Assembly (NCBI RefSeq): GCF_014698145.1
Contig: NZ_JACJSM010000035.1
Location: 1-50,115 of the forward strand
DNA: 50,115 bases
From: Oscillatoria sp. FACHB-1406
GTDB taxonomy: Bacteria > Cyanobacteriota > Cyanobacteriia > Cyanobacteriales > Spirulinaceae
Reading direction: 5' to 3'
Shown: piece after piece, positions 34,562 through 42,937 of the stretch
How the letters are laid out: every line of letters starts with the position of its first letter
How positions within the stretch are numbered: position 1 is the first letter of the stretch
Position numbers and translations under genes: made by a program
The notes under the pieces: model-generated
Databases searched by the model: none
Seen by the model: only the letters and a program-made list of their open reading frames with translations
What the model was told of the DNA's origin: nothing

Positions 34562-35998
34562 ATGACAGTAGAAGAGGCGATCGCGCTGGTCGAGGGATTG
34601 CTCGATCGCGGGCGATTAACAAAAGTTCAAGAAGCGGTTTTCCGCCAATCATGGAAAGGTGAAACGTACTCGAAGATTGCCAAAGAAACGGGTTATGACG
34701 CTGGATATATTAAGGATAGCGGCGCGGAACTGTGGCAAGCCCTCTCGAAAGCGTTGGGAGAAAAGGTTAGCAAGCAAAATATCGCGGGCGCACTGCAACG
34801 CTACGCTCGAAAACCGATTGTTCCCCTTGAGTCAGTTTCCGGTGTCTCCCGCACTCAGCCTACCGATGGGGGCGATGCGTCGGATGAAACTCGCTGGGTA
34901 GAGCGGGAAGTGTTGGTTAAAAAGCTAACCGAAAAAGTACAAGCGAATTGCCGCGTCCTCATCCTAGCAGGACTGACCGGAATTGGTAAATCTTCGTTAG
35001 CGATTCGACTCAGTTTAGAACCCCAGATTCTTCAAACTGGGTTGGTCGTTAAAGTCATCCGCTTCGATGCGGAGCGATCGACTTTTGAAGCGTTTGCCCA
35101 GCAATTCTTAAAACAACAAATATCGTCTGCATCCGAGTTCGATCGCTCGCCCGAACAACTCGTTAATGATTTAGTAATGTATTTGCAAACTCAGCCCTGT
35201 TTGTGCATCCTCGATATGGTTGAGGAAATCTTGGAAGCTGGCGATCGCGGCGAACTCAAATACAAAGACCCCTGCTTTACTAAGTTTTTCGATCGCCTGC
35301 TGGAAGCAGAACTGATGCCCTCTCGCTTGATTTTAACTTCTCAAGATCGACCGCCGACCATCGCGCAAGGACGGTATAAAGAGCGATCGCACCTCGAGGA
35401 ACTCAAAGGGCTAAATCCAGCAGAAGCGATCGAACTTTTTCGAGTTTGGGAGGTTTATTCCCAACGACAGGAGGAAATCGAATACCTGCAACGCATCATC
35501 GAAGTTTATGAGGGTCATCCCCTCGCTTTGAGCGTTATTGCTGGAGAAATTCGGGAGAGTCCCTATCGGGGGAATATTCAAGCTTATTGGTACGACTACG
35601 GGCAGGAAATCGAGGAGATAGAGCAACAAAAAAATGCGGCTGACTTGCGTTCAAATACGGATTCAATGACTTTGACGCATTACAGCGTTAATTTAACCGA
35701 CTTGGTTAAATACCGCATCGAACGTACTTTCACTCGTTTATCGGCTTCATCTCCCTTAGCCTATATTTTACTCTGCATGGGAGCCACTTATCGCTGCTCC
35801 GTAGAACGAACGGCTTGGCTAACTTTAATAGCAGATGCTCCTAAAGAATCCCAAATTATTGCTTTTCAAACCTTGCAACGTCGCTTTTTATTAGAAACAG
35901 ATCGTACAGTCGATCGCATCCTATATCGACTTCATAGTTTGATTCGCAGCATCGCTCTCCAACATCTTACCAATCCCGATCTACCAGAGAGCTTATGA
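34562..35998 (+). CDS. VMAP-type HTH plus STAND (NB-ARC-like) NTPase
   Basis: The 478-residue protein starts with a helical domain (about 1-80: MTVEEAIALVEGLLDRGRLT, VFRQSWKGETYSKIAKETGY) that matches the vWA-MoxR-associated (VMAP) N-terminal HTH found on cyanobacterial NB-ARC proteins. A STAND ATPase follows: Walker A GLTGIGKSS (137-145), Walker B CLCILDM (214-220) with Asp218, sensor LILTSQDRPP, and the winged-helix GHPLAL motif with the LEELKGLNPAEAIELF block. STAND proteins oligomerise on sensing a ligand and normally carry WD40 or TPR repeats in the same chain. Here the chain stops after the ATPase, and the TPR part is the next gene, overlapping by 4 bases (ATGA). The family is linked to bacterial conflict and signalling systems. 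No effector domain is recognisable. Confidence 0.87.
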   Translation: MTVEEAIALVEGLLDRGRLTKVQEAVFRQSWKGETYSKIAKETGYDAGYIKDSGAELWQALSKALGEKVSKQNIAGALQRYARKPIVPLESVSGVSRTQPTDGGDASDETRWVEREVLVKKLTEKVQANCRVLILAGLTGIGKSSLAIRLSLEPQILQTGLVVKVIRFDAERSTFEAFAQQFLKQQISSASEFDRSPEQLVNDLVMYLQTQPCLCILDMVEEILEAGDRGELKYKDPCFTKFFDRLLEAELMPSRLILTSQDRPPTIAQGRYKERSHLEELKGLNPAEAIELFRVWEVYSQRQEEIEYLQRIIEVYEGHPLALSVIAGEIRESPYRGNIQAYWYDYGQEIEEIEQQKNAADLRSNTDSMTLTHYSVNLTDLVKYRIERTFTRLSASSPLAYILLCMGATYRCSVERTAWLTLIADAPKESQIIAFQTLQRRFLLETDRTVDRILYRLHSLIRSIALQHLTNPDLPESL

Positions 35999-37527
35999 GC
36001 GCTTTTAACCCAGGGTTCCAGCCCAAAATAATAACCGAAACAGAGATTTTTCGATGCTGCTTTACGGAAACCGGAGAACTGGTCGTCAATCGCGGGTGCA
36101 ACCTCAACCGACAACCGACCTTACTGGAACAAGCGCATTTACGAGCCGCTTTTTATTGGCTGAAGCAACATCAACCCACTCCTCAAGCTTCCGAGCTAGA
36201 AAGAGTTAGAGGCTATTTAGAAGCCGCTTACCATTTCAGTCAGCTTGAAGCCTGGGAATCTCTCTGCCAAATTTTATTCGTTTGCGTCGATCGCGAAAGT
36301 TATTCTCCCTTACACGAACAGCTTGGAGTTTGGGAATGTTACTCCCAACAAATCGACTTGTGCGAACCTTTATTAGAGCGAGTCAATCCCGAAATCGACT
36401 GTCTTTGTTTGAACAATTTAGGATTTGCTTATACTCATCTCTGTCAGTATCAAAAGGCTACGCATTACTACCAGCGTTTGTTAAAACTTGCAACAGAAAT
36501 CGGTAATCGCGAGGCTTTAGCCTTAGCTTTGGGGGGATTAGGCGTTTGCTACGGACACTGGGGACAATATCAAACGGCTTGGGATTACTGTCAGCAACAG
36601 TTGTTAGTGTTAGACCAGATCGATGAAATTTCCTCGAAAGCGCGATCGTGCAATTTCTTCTCCTCGGAGTTTTCAGAAAAAGCTCAAAACGATCCTAGAG
36701 ATAATTTTACCCTAAAAGAAAGATGCCAGACACTAGCAACTTTGGGGTATTTAGACATTCACTTGCGGTGTTATCGTCACGCCGTTCGTTGCTGTCGGGA
36801 AGCTGTAGAAATTGCACGTCAAATCGACGCGTCCGAAACAGAATGGTACGCCCTCGGACGACTGGCAATTGCCAATACTCAGTTAGGAAAATCCAAACAA
36901 GCGCTTGAGGCATTACAGCAGCAGTATCAACAGCGACACCAAGGCAGAAGTTGTTCTCAAATTAGTGCGATGTTGGTTAATATTGCTTTAGTCTACTGCT
37001 ACAAGCGCCAGTTTGAAGAAACGATTACCTGCGTGCAAGAACTCTTACAAATCAACCAACAAAACGGCAATGCCAGCCTTCAATGTTACGCCCTACTCAT
37101 ACTCTCGTTCGTTCATATGTGGCGAAATGAAACGACGTTAGCGATGGAAAGGACTCAGCAATGTCTCAAACTGTCGCAGCAGTTTGGCTATCGCCACCAC
37201 GAATCCCAATCTTTGTCTCAACTGTCTTATCTCTATAGCGATCTGGGAGAAACTTTTCTCGCTTTAGACTATGGAAAACAAGCCTTTGCGAGCGCTCAAA
37301 CCGTGGATTCCGCTTTTTATACGGGGATTGCACTTGCTGTTTTAGGTTTGACCTATCTCGAGAGCGGGAAACTGAAAGATTGCCTGCGATCGCTGAGCGC
37401 TAGTTTTCGGGTTCTTCCCCCTTGGAACGGTGGAGATAGTAAATTATTGCTAGCTTTAGTTGTTAAAAGATTAAGCCAATTTTTGTTGAAAAGAATCGCT
37501 CCTCAACTCGTTTTAACGGGACTTTAG
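35995..37527 (+). CDS. TPR protein coupled to the STAND NTPase
   Basis: The 510-residue protein is mostly helical repeats of the tetratricopeptide type. Clear units include LNNLGFAYTHLCQYQKATHY, ALGGLGVCYGHWGQYQTAWD, TLGYLDIHLRCYRHAVRCCR and VLGLTYLESGKLKDCLRSLS. It overlaps the preceding STAND gene by ATGA (35995-35998), which usually means translational coupling and a matched ratio of the two proteins. TPR scaffolds bind peptides or proteins; in single-chain STAND receptors they form the sensor part. I infer that the two proteins form a complex. There is no signal peptide or enzymatic motif. A DUF-like start (SAFNPGFQPKIITETEIFRC) precedes the repeats. Confidence 0.85.
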   Translation: MSAFNPGFQPKIITETEIFRCCFTETGELVVNRGCNLNRQPTLLEQAHLRAAFYWLKQHQPTPQASELERVRGYLEAAYHFSQLEAWESLCQILFVCVDRESYSPLHEQLGVWECYSQQIDLCEPLLERVNPEIDCLCLNNLGFAYTHLCQYQKATHYYQRLLKLATEIGNREALALALGGLGVCYGHWGQYQTAWDYCQQQLLVLDQIDEISSKARSCNFFSSEFSEKAQNDPRDNFTLKERCQTLATLGYLDIHLRCYRHAVRCCREAVEIARQIDASETEWYALGRLAIANTQLGKSKQALEALQQQYQQRHQGRSCSQISAMLVNIALVYCYKRQFEETITCVQELLQINQQNGNASLQCYALLILSFVHMWRNETTLAMERTQQCLKLSQQFGYRHHESQSLSQLSYLYSDLGETFLALDYGKQAFASAQTVDSAFYTGIALAVLGLTYLESGKLKDCLRSLSASFRVLPPWNGGDSKLLLALVVKRLSQFLLKRIAPQLVLTGL

Positions 37528-37975
37528 CGATGCCTGGAGAGCCGGTTATATAAAATCCGGTTGAATGACCTAAATTAAGGCTGACGGGGGTACGGGGGGA
37601 CGGGGTGATGTTCTTACATAATGGGCGATTTTGCGGATTTTATATTATCGACACGAAGAGGCATTCTACCAGCGTGATGGGTCATAGCAGATTGTAAGGG
37701 CAAGTTGCCATTCGCCCTTATATTTTTCAAATCACGTCTGATGTGCATTATCCAAAAGTCTTGATTTCCCTCACCCCCAGCCCCTCTCCCAATCGGTGGG
37801 CTATCGTGTACACATAAGCGATCGAATCTAGCATGACGGTTGAAGATCCCCCCTAGCCCCCCTTAAAAAAGGGGGGAACCGGATTCAAAGTCCCCCTTAT
37901 TACTTCTAATTCACATTAGGCGTAAATCTAGAGTAACGTCTTTTTTAATCGCTCTAGGGAAAGGGAAAATATCGA
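37528..37975. other. Repeat-containing intergenic region
   Basis: About 450 bases with no gene. A G-rich tract (GGGGGTACGGGGGGACGGGG, near 37586) resembles the C-rich repeats at 21050-21157 in reverse. CCCCCC-TTAAAAAA-GGGGGG at 37857-37876 is an 8-bp hairpin, part of a longer repeat-like stretch (CCCCCAGCCCCTCTCCC nearby) of a type common in cyanobacteria. Confidence 0.65.
37857..37876. repeat. CCCCCCTT/AAGGGGGG hairpin
   Basis: Perfect 8-bp arms around AAAA. It lies between two convergent genes (the TPR gene and the glycosyltransferase) and could act as terminator for either strand or be a dispersed repeat remnant. Confidence 0.55.
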
Positions 37976-39007
37976 CTATTTCCCTTCCATAATCTTTTGG
38001 AAAGCAACTTCGTAGGCATCGGTCATTTTCGCTACGGTAAAGCGATCTTCGACGTGCTGGCGGCAATCGCGACGGTTCAGTGCGATCGCTTTCGGAACGG
38101 CTTCGATCGCTTCTTCCACACTCGTACAAATATAGCCCGATTTTCCGTGGGCAATCACTTCCGGCACCGATCCCATTTTCATGCCAATCACGGGCGTTCC
38201 TGCTGCCATAGATTCAATCATCACTAAGCCAAACGGTTCGGGCCAAGTAATGGTGAATAGCGTCGCACTTGCACCGCCTAACAATGCTGCTTTTTCCTCG
38301 TGGCTGAGTTCGCCCAAATATTGAATTTGTTCGCCATCGAGTAGGGGTTCGATTTCTTGTTCGTAGAACTTCTTATCGACCACATCAATTTTGCCCGCCA
38401 TGCGCAGATTCCAGCCGGTACGTTTGGCAATTTCAACGGCTAAATGCGGCCCTTTTTCGGGCGACATCCGTCCTAAAAAGGCTAAGTAAGGGGGGTCTTG
38501 GGGTTTCTCGCAGAATGGGTAAGCGTCGGCATCAATGCCGTTATACACCGTTCCGACGTAGTTTAATTCCGGGCCGCCTTCCCGTTGCGAGTTACTAATG
38601 CTGCTGAAGGGTTGATATTTGTAGCGATCGAAAAGTTTAACATTATCAGTCGTAAAGCGTCCGTGCAGCGTGTGCAGAACGTTCGTATCGATTACTTTTT
38701 CAAAGGGCAAGGCTGTCAGCCCAGTGTGGAAGTGAACGATGTCAAATTCGCTCGCTTTATCAACGATTTGAGCGAGTTGCAGCATTTCGTAGATAAATGG
38801 TTCTTTAATCTCGGGATTGAGGCGCAAAGCTTCGGGAACGACAGACTCGAGCTTGGCTAAGGTTTTGGAGTCCCCCGAGGCAAATAATGTGACCTCGTGT
38901 CCCCGACGAACTAATTCGTCAGTCAAATGGCTGACTACTAACTCGATGCCACCATAACCCGGGGGAGGAACTCTCTCCCAGAGGGGGGCAATTTGAGCGA
39001 TGCGCAT
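37976..39007 (-). CDS. GT4 family glycosyltransferase
   Basis: The 343-residue protein has the GT-B fold of family GT4. It has an N-terminal MRIAQIAPLWERVPPPGYGG with the Gly-rich loop, and LAFLGRMSPEKGPHLAVEIA at about 180-200. The C-terminal donor site is WPEPFGLVMIESMAAGTPVI, holding the two Glu of the EX7E motif. GT4 enzymes are retaining transferases acting on lipid or sugar acceptors with NDP-sugars. Sequences of this kind are found in cyanobacteria as stand-alone genes. The donor cannot be assigned. It is convergent with the TPR gene. The upstream region contains a possible small ORF of the same strand (39076-39303). Confidence 0.93.
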   Translation of the reverse strand: MRIAQIAPLWERVPPPGYGGIELVVSHLTDELVRRGHEVTLFASGDSKTLAKLESVVPEALRLNPEIKEPFIYEMLQLAQIVDKASEFDIVHFHTGLTALPFEKVIDTNVLHTLHGRFTTDNVKLFDRYKYQPFSSISNSQREGGPELNYVGTVYNGIDADAYPFCEKPQDPPYLAFLGRMSPEKGPHLAVEIAKRTGWNLRMAGKIDVVDKKFYEQEIEPLLDGEQIQYLGELSHEEKAALLGGASATLFTITWPEPFGLVMIESMAAGTPVIGMKMGSVPEVIAHGKSGYICTSVEEAIEAVPKAIALNRRDCRQHVEDRFTVAKMTDAYEVAFQKIMEGK

Positions 39008-39075
39008 ATGTGAAACTCCTTATCTTTAGAGCTTCGTTAATCGAGCCACGAAGCTTAATGTTGGCTTAATATCCT

Positions 39076-39303
39076 CTAACTTTTTGGTTCATTAGTCAAT
39101 TCCTTCCGTAGTCTATAGAACAATTTTTTCGCCAATTCTCCAGTATTGCGGCATCGAGTGAGAAAAACGGGAACGCCGGAATTCTTCAGCGTCAAGAGTC
39201 GATCGCGTCGCAATTTAACCCAGTCAATTTCGGGCGGTTCGTCTGAGTGGCGATATGCTACTACATGATGTGTTTTTTCAAAACTGTACTGAAGGATGGA
39301 GCA
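39076..39303 (-). CDS. Possible small ORF without ATG, or gene remnant
   Basis: A 75-codon frame reads CSILQYSFEKTHHVVAYRHS and goes on SDEPPEIDWVKLRRDRLLTL to a tail RLRKELTNEPKS. The residue pattern is protein-like: basic, with amphipathic helices near the end and no low-complexity stretch. It opens after a TAA and contains no ATG or GTG, only a late TTG (45 codons from the end), so a rare start such as ATC or ATT would be needed. It sits between the divergent GT4 and rRNA methyltransferase genes and overlaps the latter's start by 8 bases. It may be a real small gene, a decayed one, or chance. I do not recognise the family. Confidence 0.35.
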   Translation of the reverse strand, partial: CSILQYSFEKTHHVVAYRHSDEPPEIDWVKLRRDRLLTLKNSGVPVFLTRCRNTGELAKKLFYRLRKELTNEPKS

Positions 39304-40420
39304 TTATTTTGCGACAGTGGCGCGAGGGCTAGAAGCGATCGCGGCAAAAGAGTTGGAGGAGTTGGGGGCGAAGGATATCCAGCAGGAGTTTACCGGCGTT
39401 TCCTTTAAAGGCGATCGCGCCCTGCTCTATCGAGTTAATCTGGAATCGCGCTTGATATTCCGCGTTTTAGTACCGATCGCGGAGTTTAAGTGTCGCGATG
39501 CCCGGGAACTCTACCGCCAGGTGCGCGCGATAAATTGGGAGCAATACTTGCAGTGCGATCGCACCCTTGCCGTTCGTTGCACGGGCAGCAATCCCCAACT
39601 CAACCACAGCTACTATACTGCCTTGCAGATTAAAAATGCGATTGTCGATCGCCAGCGCGATCTATTCCAAGCGCGTTCTAGCGTCGATCCCCAAAATCCC
39701 GACCTTTCGATTAACGCGCATATTCGCGGCGATCGCTGTATTCTCAGTCTCGATAGTACCGGCGAAAGTTTGCACCGTCGCGGTTATCGTCCGGCGATGG
39801 GCTTAGCACCGCTTAAAGAAACCTTAGCCGCCGCGCTGTTGGAAATGGCGGGATGGGATGCAAGTATTCCGTTCCTCGATCCCCTCTGCGGTTCGGGAAC
39901 GTTGCCGTTAGAAGCGGGGTTGAAAGCTTTAAAGATAGCACCCGGTCGTTTGCGCGATCGCTTCGCCTTTGAAGAATGGTCGGACTTCGATCCCCAACTT
40001 TGGAAACAAACCCTCGTTGAAGCCCAAAAACGCGAGCTTTCCGAGCTTCCTGCGTTCATCGGCGGTAGCGATCGCGATCCCGAAATTCTCCAACAAGCGC
40101 GTACTAACGCTGAAAATTGCGCCCTCGATCGCCAGGTTCGCTTCTTCCAAACCGATATTGCTGATATTGAAGCGCCGTGCGATCGCGGTATTCTCATCTG
40201 CAACCCGCCCTACGGTCAACGGTTGGGCGAAACGCAAGAACTGGTCAGTTTTTACCGCTTGCTGGGCGATATTTTTAAACAGCGTTTTAAAGGCTGGAAA
40301 GCCTATGTTTTAACGGGGAGTAAGGAACTCAGCAAACAAGTCGGACTCAAAGCTTCTAGCCGTCTGCCAGTTTACAACGGCGCGATCGCTTGTACGCTGC
40401 TCGAGTATGAATTGTACTGA
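39296..40420 (+). CDS. THUMP-domain 23S rRNA guanine-N2 methyltransferase, RlmL N-part type
   Basis: The 374-residue protein has an N-terminal THUMP domain (residues about 1-155) that binds RNA. A class I SAM-dependent methyltransferase domain follows: FLDPLCGSGTLPLEAGL (193-209) and the catalytic NPPY in ICNPPYGQRLGE (near 302). This is the arrangement of RlmL (23S rRNA m2G2445) without the RlmK fusion partner. The reaction moves a methyl from SAM to guanine N2. Length is right for the single-domain form. It begins just after a GGATGG context and is a single gene. C-terminal residues (LLEYELY) are intact. Confidence 0.92.
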   Translation: MEHYFATVARGLEAIAAKELEELGAKDIQQEFTGVSFKGDRALLYRVNLESRLIFRVLVPIAEFKCRDARELYRQVRAINWEQYLQCDRTLAVRCTGSNPQLNHSYYTALQIKNAIVDRQRDLFQARSSVDPQNPDLSINAHIRGDRCILSLDSTGESLHRRGYRPAMGLAPLKETLAAALLEMAGWDASIPFLDPLCGSGTLPLEAGLKALKIAPGRLRDRFAFEEWSDFDPQLWKQTLVEAQKRELSELPAFIGGSDRDPEILQQARTNAENCALDRQVRFFQTDIADIEAPCDRGILICNPPYGQRLGETQELVSFYRLLGDIFKQRFKGWKAYVLTGSKELSKQVGLKASSRLPVYNGAIACTLLEYELY

Positions 40421-40455
40421 CCTGCGATCGAGCAATTACCCATACTTCCCCTTTG

Positions 40456-40570
40456 TCATTCATAATTCATAATTTATCATTCCCCATTCCCCATTCCCCA
40501 CTCATCATTCATGATTCATCATTCTCCATTCCCTATTCATCATTCATGATTCATCATTCATAATTCATAA
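40456..40570. repeat. ATTCATAATTCAT-type repeat array
   Basis: TCATTCATAATTCAT units with CCCCATTCC insertions fill 115 bases between the rRNA methyltransferase and the CPBP gene. The array runs into the last codons of the convergent CPBP gene (K-I-P-Y-E-L-stop). The reverse complement (GAATTATGAAT) matches the array at 24519-24692. Confidence 0.85.
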
Positions 40571-41535
40571 GGAATCTTGCGATCCTTACTCGGCCAATTT
40601 TTGAGAATATACAACAACAGCCAAGGAGTGACAAAGCTGATACAGATAATCCCATTTCGCCACGATGAAATCAACTGTTCTAGATTTTGTCCTGCCATTG
40701 GAAATAGAGAACTACTAGAAAGCTGACCTGCCCACAGCGCGATCGCATTATACGACAGGTGCAGCAGCCAAGGAATCCATAATACCCGCGTTTGAAGATA
40801 AATCACAGAAAGAACAATTCCAAACACAAAAAAACCAATAATATTTGCGTGTAAAATGCCAAACATTAACGACGAAATTAAAATCGCCACCTTCCAATTC
40901 CACTTGGTTGCTAAGCGCTGTAAAATCAACCCTCTAAAACAGACTTCCTCAAGGGCAGGTTCTAGAATAACAACAATGGCGATTAGTAAAACTTGATAAA
41001 TCAGCGAACTCGAACTCCGAACCACTAATATTAGTGGGTTTGCCAGCCAGATCGGATCGAAGTTTTTTTGAAAAAACTGTAAAACTACGAGAAGAGTGAG
41101 TTGACCAATTCCTAAAGAAAATAGAAAAACAGGAATGGCAAAAATCAATAGCTTTAACTCTCGCACTTTTTGAGGGAAAGAGCCAAAAATCCTGACAATA
41201 CTGAGGTTTGAGGTTCGGATTTGAGTAAAGCACCAAAAAGCAATCACTCCATAAACCCAAACATGAATGATTATGAGAGGGATAGTGTATTCAGTGTTGA
41301 GGAAAAGATTAATCCCTGAATCTGGATTGCCAAATAAACTCAGAAGAGACCAAAGTATTGCAATTAGAACGCACAAAACACTACTAACAAGCAAACCCAT
41401 TAAACCAGAACTCAAAAGACTTCTGACTTGCACGTTCTCGAAGGGCAGATTGGGACGATGGGTTGATGAAAATTCCGAAGCCGGTGTTAACGAACTTTCA
41501 CTATTTTCTACTGAAAAAGAATTAGGATCGACCAC
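40558..41535 (-). CDS. CPBP family intramembrane glutamic endopeptidase
   Basis: The 325-residue protein is polytopic, with about eight membrane segments. It has the CAAX-protease/bacteriocin-processing (CPBP, ABI) motifs: EExxxR at Glu196-Glu197-Arg201 in PALEEVCFRG, His229 in GILHANIIG, and His259 with Asn263 in LLHLSYNA. The Glu and His residues form the metal-independent active site within the membrane. Targets are unknown; CPBP proteins in cyanobacteria have been linked to stress and surface-protein maturation. The first 35 residues are polar and cytoplasmic-looking. The 3' end lies in a repeat array whose unit encodes the final residues and the TGA. Confidence 0.92.
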   Translation of the reverse strand: MVDPNSFSVENSESSLTPASEFSSTHRPNLPFENVQVRSLLSSGLMGLLVSSVLCVLIAILWSLLSLFGNPDSGINLFLNTEYTIPLIIIHVWVYGVIAFWCFTQIRTSNLSIVRIFGSFPQKVRELKLLIFAIPVFLFSLGIGQLTLLVVLQFFQKNFDPIWLANPLILVVRSSSSLIYQVLLIAIVVILEPALEEVCFRGLILQRLATKWNWKVAILISSLMFGILHANIIGFFVFGIVLSVIYLQTRVLWIPWLLHLSYNAIALWAGQLSSSSLFPMAGQNLEQLISSWRNGIICISFVTPWLLLYILKNWPSKDRKIPYEL

Positions 41536-41975
41536 TGATATTTAATTAAATACGCACTTTACCCTCGAATCTTAGCCTAATTTTCTGCTTTTGTTGGAAT
41601 CGGGCGTTGTTGAATATTGCAAGTAAAGGATAGTATCTGTCTGCTTCGAGATCGCACTGCCGAATTTAGCGGTCATCCAGCACAGGCGAAAATGTCAATC
41701 GTTAGGTTGATTCGTTCTAATGGAGATATTCTGGAACTCCATTAGTCGCTAAACAGTCCAGCCCAAAAACTGTCACGCGCGACAAGCGGACAGCCCTTAG
41801 CTTTAGTTAGATTGGAAATAACGAGACATCGAACTGAAACCAACCCCAGTCCTTCTAAAGGAGGACAACCTTAGAAAATCATACTTACTCCAGTAGGGGG
41901 AAGTCAAAAAGGCGGCTGGATCGGTTAATTAAGTGGTAGAGCAGAGCAAACTTATTGAGTGAGGGGAGGATACTA
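41536..41975. other. Long leader or promoter region of the secreted-protein gene
   Basis: These 440 bases hold no gene. A 9-bp perfect hairpin CTAATGGAG/CTCCATTAG occupies 41717-41745, and a GGAG-rich stretch (CCTTCTAAAGGAGGACAACC) follows. The gene is preceded by GAGGGGAGGA about seven bases before the ATG, a strong ribosome-binding site. I can match no known riboswitch family. Confidence 0.5.
41717..41745. promoter_or_regulatory. 9-bp hairpin in the leader
   Basis: CTAATGGAG (41717-41725) and CTCCATTAG (41737-41745) pair perfectly around an 11-nt loop. It lies 230 bases upstream of the secreted-protein start, in a leader longer than most in this window. Confidence 0.35.
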
Positions 41976-42488
41976 ATGTACAACTTTTTTAATGCAATTG
42001 GTGACTTTTGTCAAGAGACGCGACAAGTTTCTTCATCCCGCCTCAATCTTGCCCAGCGATTGGGCAGCCTTGTACTGTTAGCGACAGCAAGCGTGGCAAT
42101 GACAAGCACAGCGTGCGTAGAAGCAGCAAAGGCTCAATCGAGTTTAGCGGATGGAACCTATCTGTACGGTCAATCGCCAACGCCGGAAAAGATTGGTTCT
42201 GAGTATTTAGTCTTTCAAGTTCGCAACGGCACGGTTACGGGTGCTTTATATATGCCAAGCTCGGAGTTTGCTTGCTTTACGGGCAGTTCGGATTCGCGCA
42301 ACCTCAATTTGTCTGTAGTCGCTCCCTACGAAAACGAAACCTACAGCCATCAAATCGCCCTCGAACCTCAATCGCCCGTTGCCAGCAATGGAGAGACTGC
42401 CGTTGCGATGGGGCTGGAAGGATATCATCGCCTCGACGCACCGAGCGAAAACGATCTTCGCATCCTCAATAGTTGCCGCGCTCAATAG
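41976..42488 (+). CDS. Secreted protein of unknown function
   Basis: The product has 170 residues from the ATG at 41976, preceded by GAGGGGAGGA; an in-frame TTG at 41955 is less likely. Its N-terminal part carries a hydrophobic stretch (LGSLVLLATASVAMTSTA) and a probable cleavage after VEAAKA, so the mature protein of about 120 residues should be exported. It reads SLADGTYLYGQSPTPEKIGS, then EYLVFQVRNGTVTGALYMPS, with Cys in FACFTG and NSCRAQ that could pair. I recall similar cyanobacterial proteins but no assigned function. No domain hit can be claimed. Confidence 0.7.
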   Translation: MYNFFNAIGDFCQETRQVSSSRLNLAQRLGSLVLLATASVAMTSTACVEAAKAQSSLADGTYLYGQSPTPEKIGSEYLVFQVRNGTVTGALYMPSSEFACFTGSSDSRNLNLSVVAPYENETYSHQIALEPQSPVASNGETAVAMGLEGYHRLDAPSENDLRILNSCRAQ

Positions 42489-42937
42489 GTAATCGCGCCG
42501 CTCGTCAATTCAGTCATTAGTTTGAAAGGGCAGGCTTGCGACCTTTTCTTTGGGTCAGTAAATCGAGTTTGTAGTCCTCACTCCCATCCCTCTCCATCTC
42601 TTCGAGTCATCAAGCGGAGGGATGGAGAGGGATTTGATTGGTGTTTTTGTACTTGTTCCTGTTGCTTCCTCTGGGGGTTCGCAAAAAAATCAGTAGTTTT
42701 TCTTTCTGGGAGGTTAAGAAGCTATGTGACCAATGTTACTTGCTCGAAAAAATACCGAGAAAAAACGATAAGCCTTTCTATACTGTTATTATTACCGAAA
42801 TGACGTTGCAAAATCTCTATCAAACTTTCACATTCACGAGTATAATTTTTTACCAAATCTTTACCTAATCTTGATGACAAACTCCCTTTCGTTCCTCTAT
42901 AACAGAAATGTATAGATGAGCAAGAGGATTCGGAATC
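42489..42937. other. Intergenic region with a long hairpin
   Basis: About 450 bases with no credible gene. A perfect 13-bp dyad (ATCCCTCTCCATC at 42586-42598, GATGGAGAGGGAT at 42621-42633) is separated by 22 nt and followed by a T-rich stretch. It could end transcription of the secreted-protein gene. AGAGGA lies eight bases before the next ATG. Confidence 0.55.

Noticed and set aside
41933-41943. AGTGGTAGAGC, similar to a tRNA D-arm
   Set aside because: No acceptor, anticodon or T-arm pairs around it, so it is not a tRNA.
42522-42868. Two short open frames in the gap before the first PEP-CTERM gene
   Set aside because: They cross a large hairpin, are AT-biased and show no recognisable pattern.
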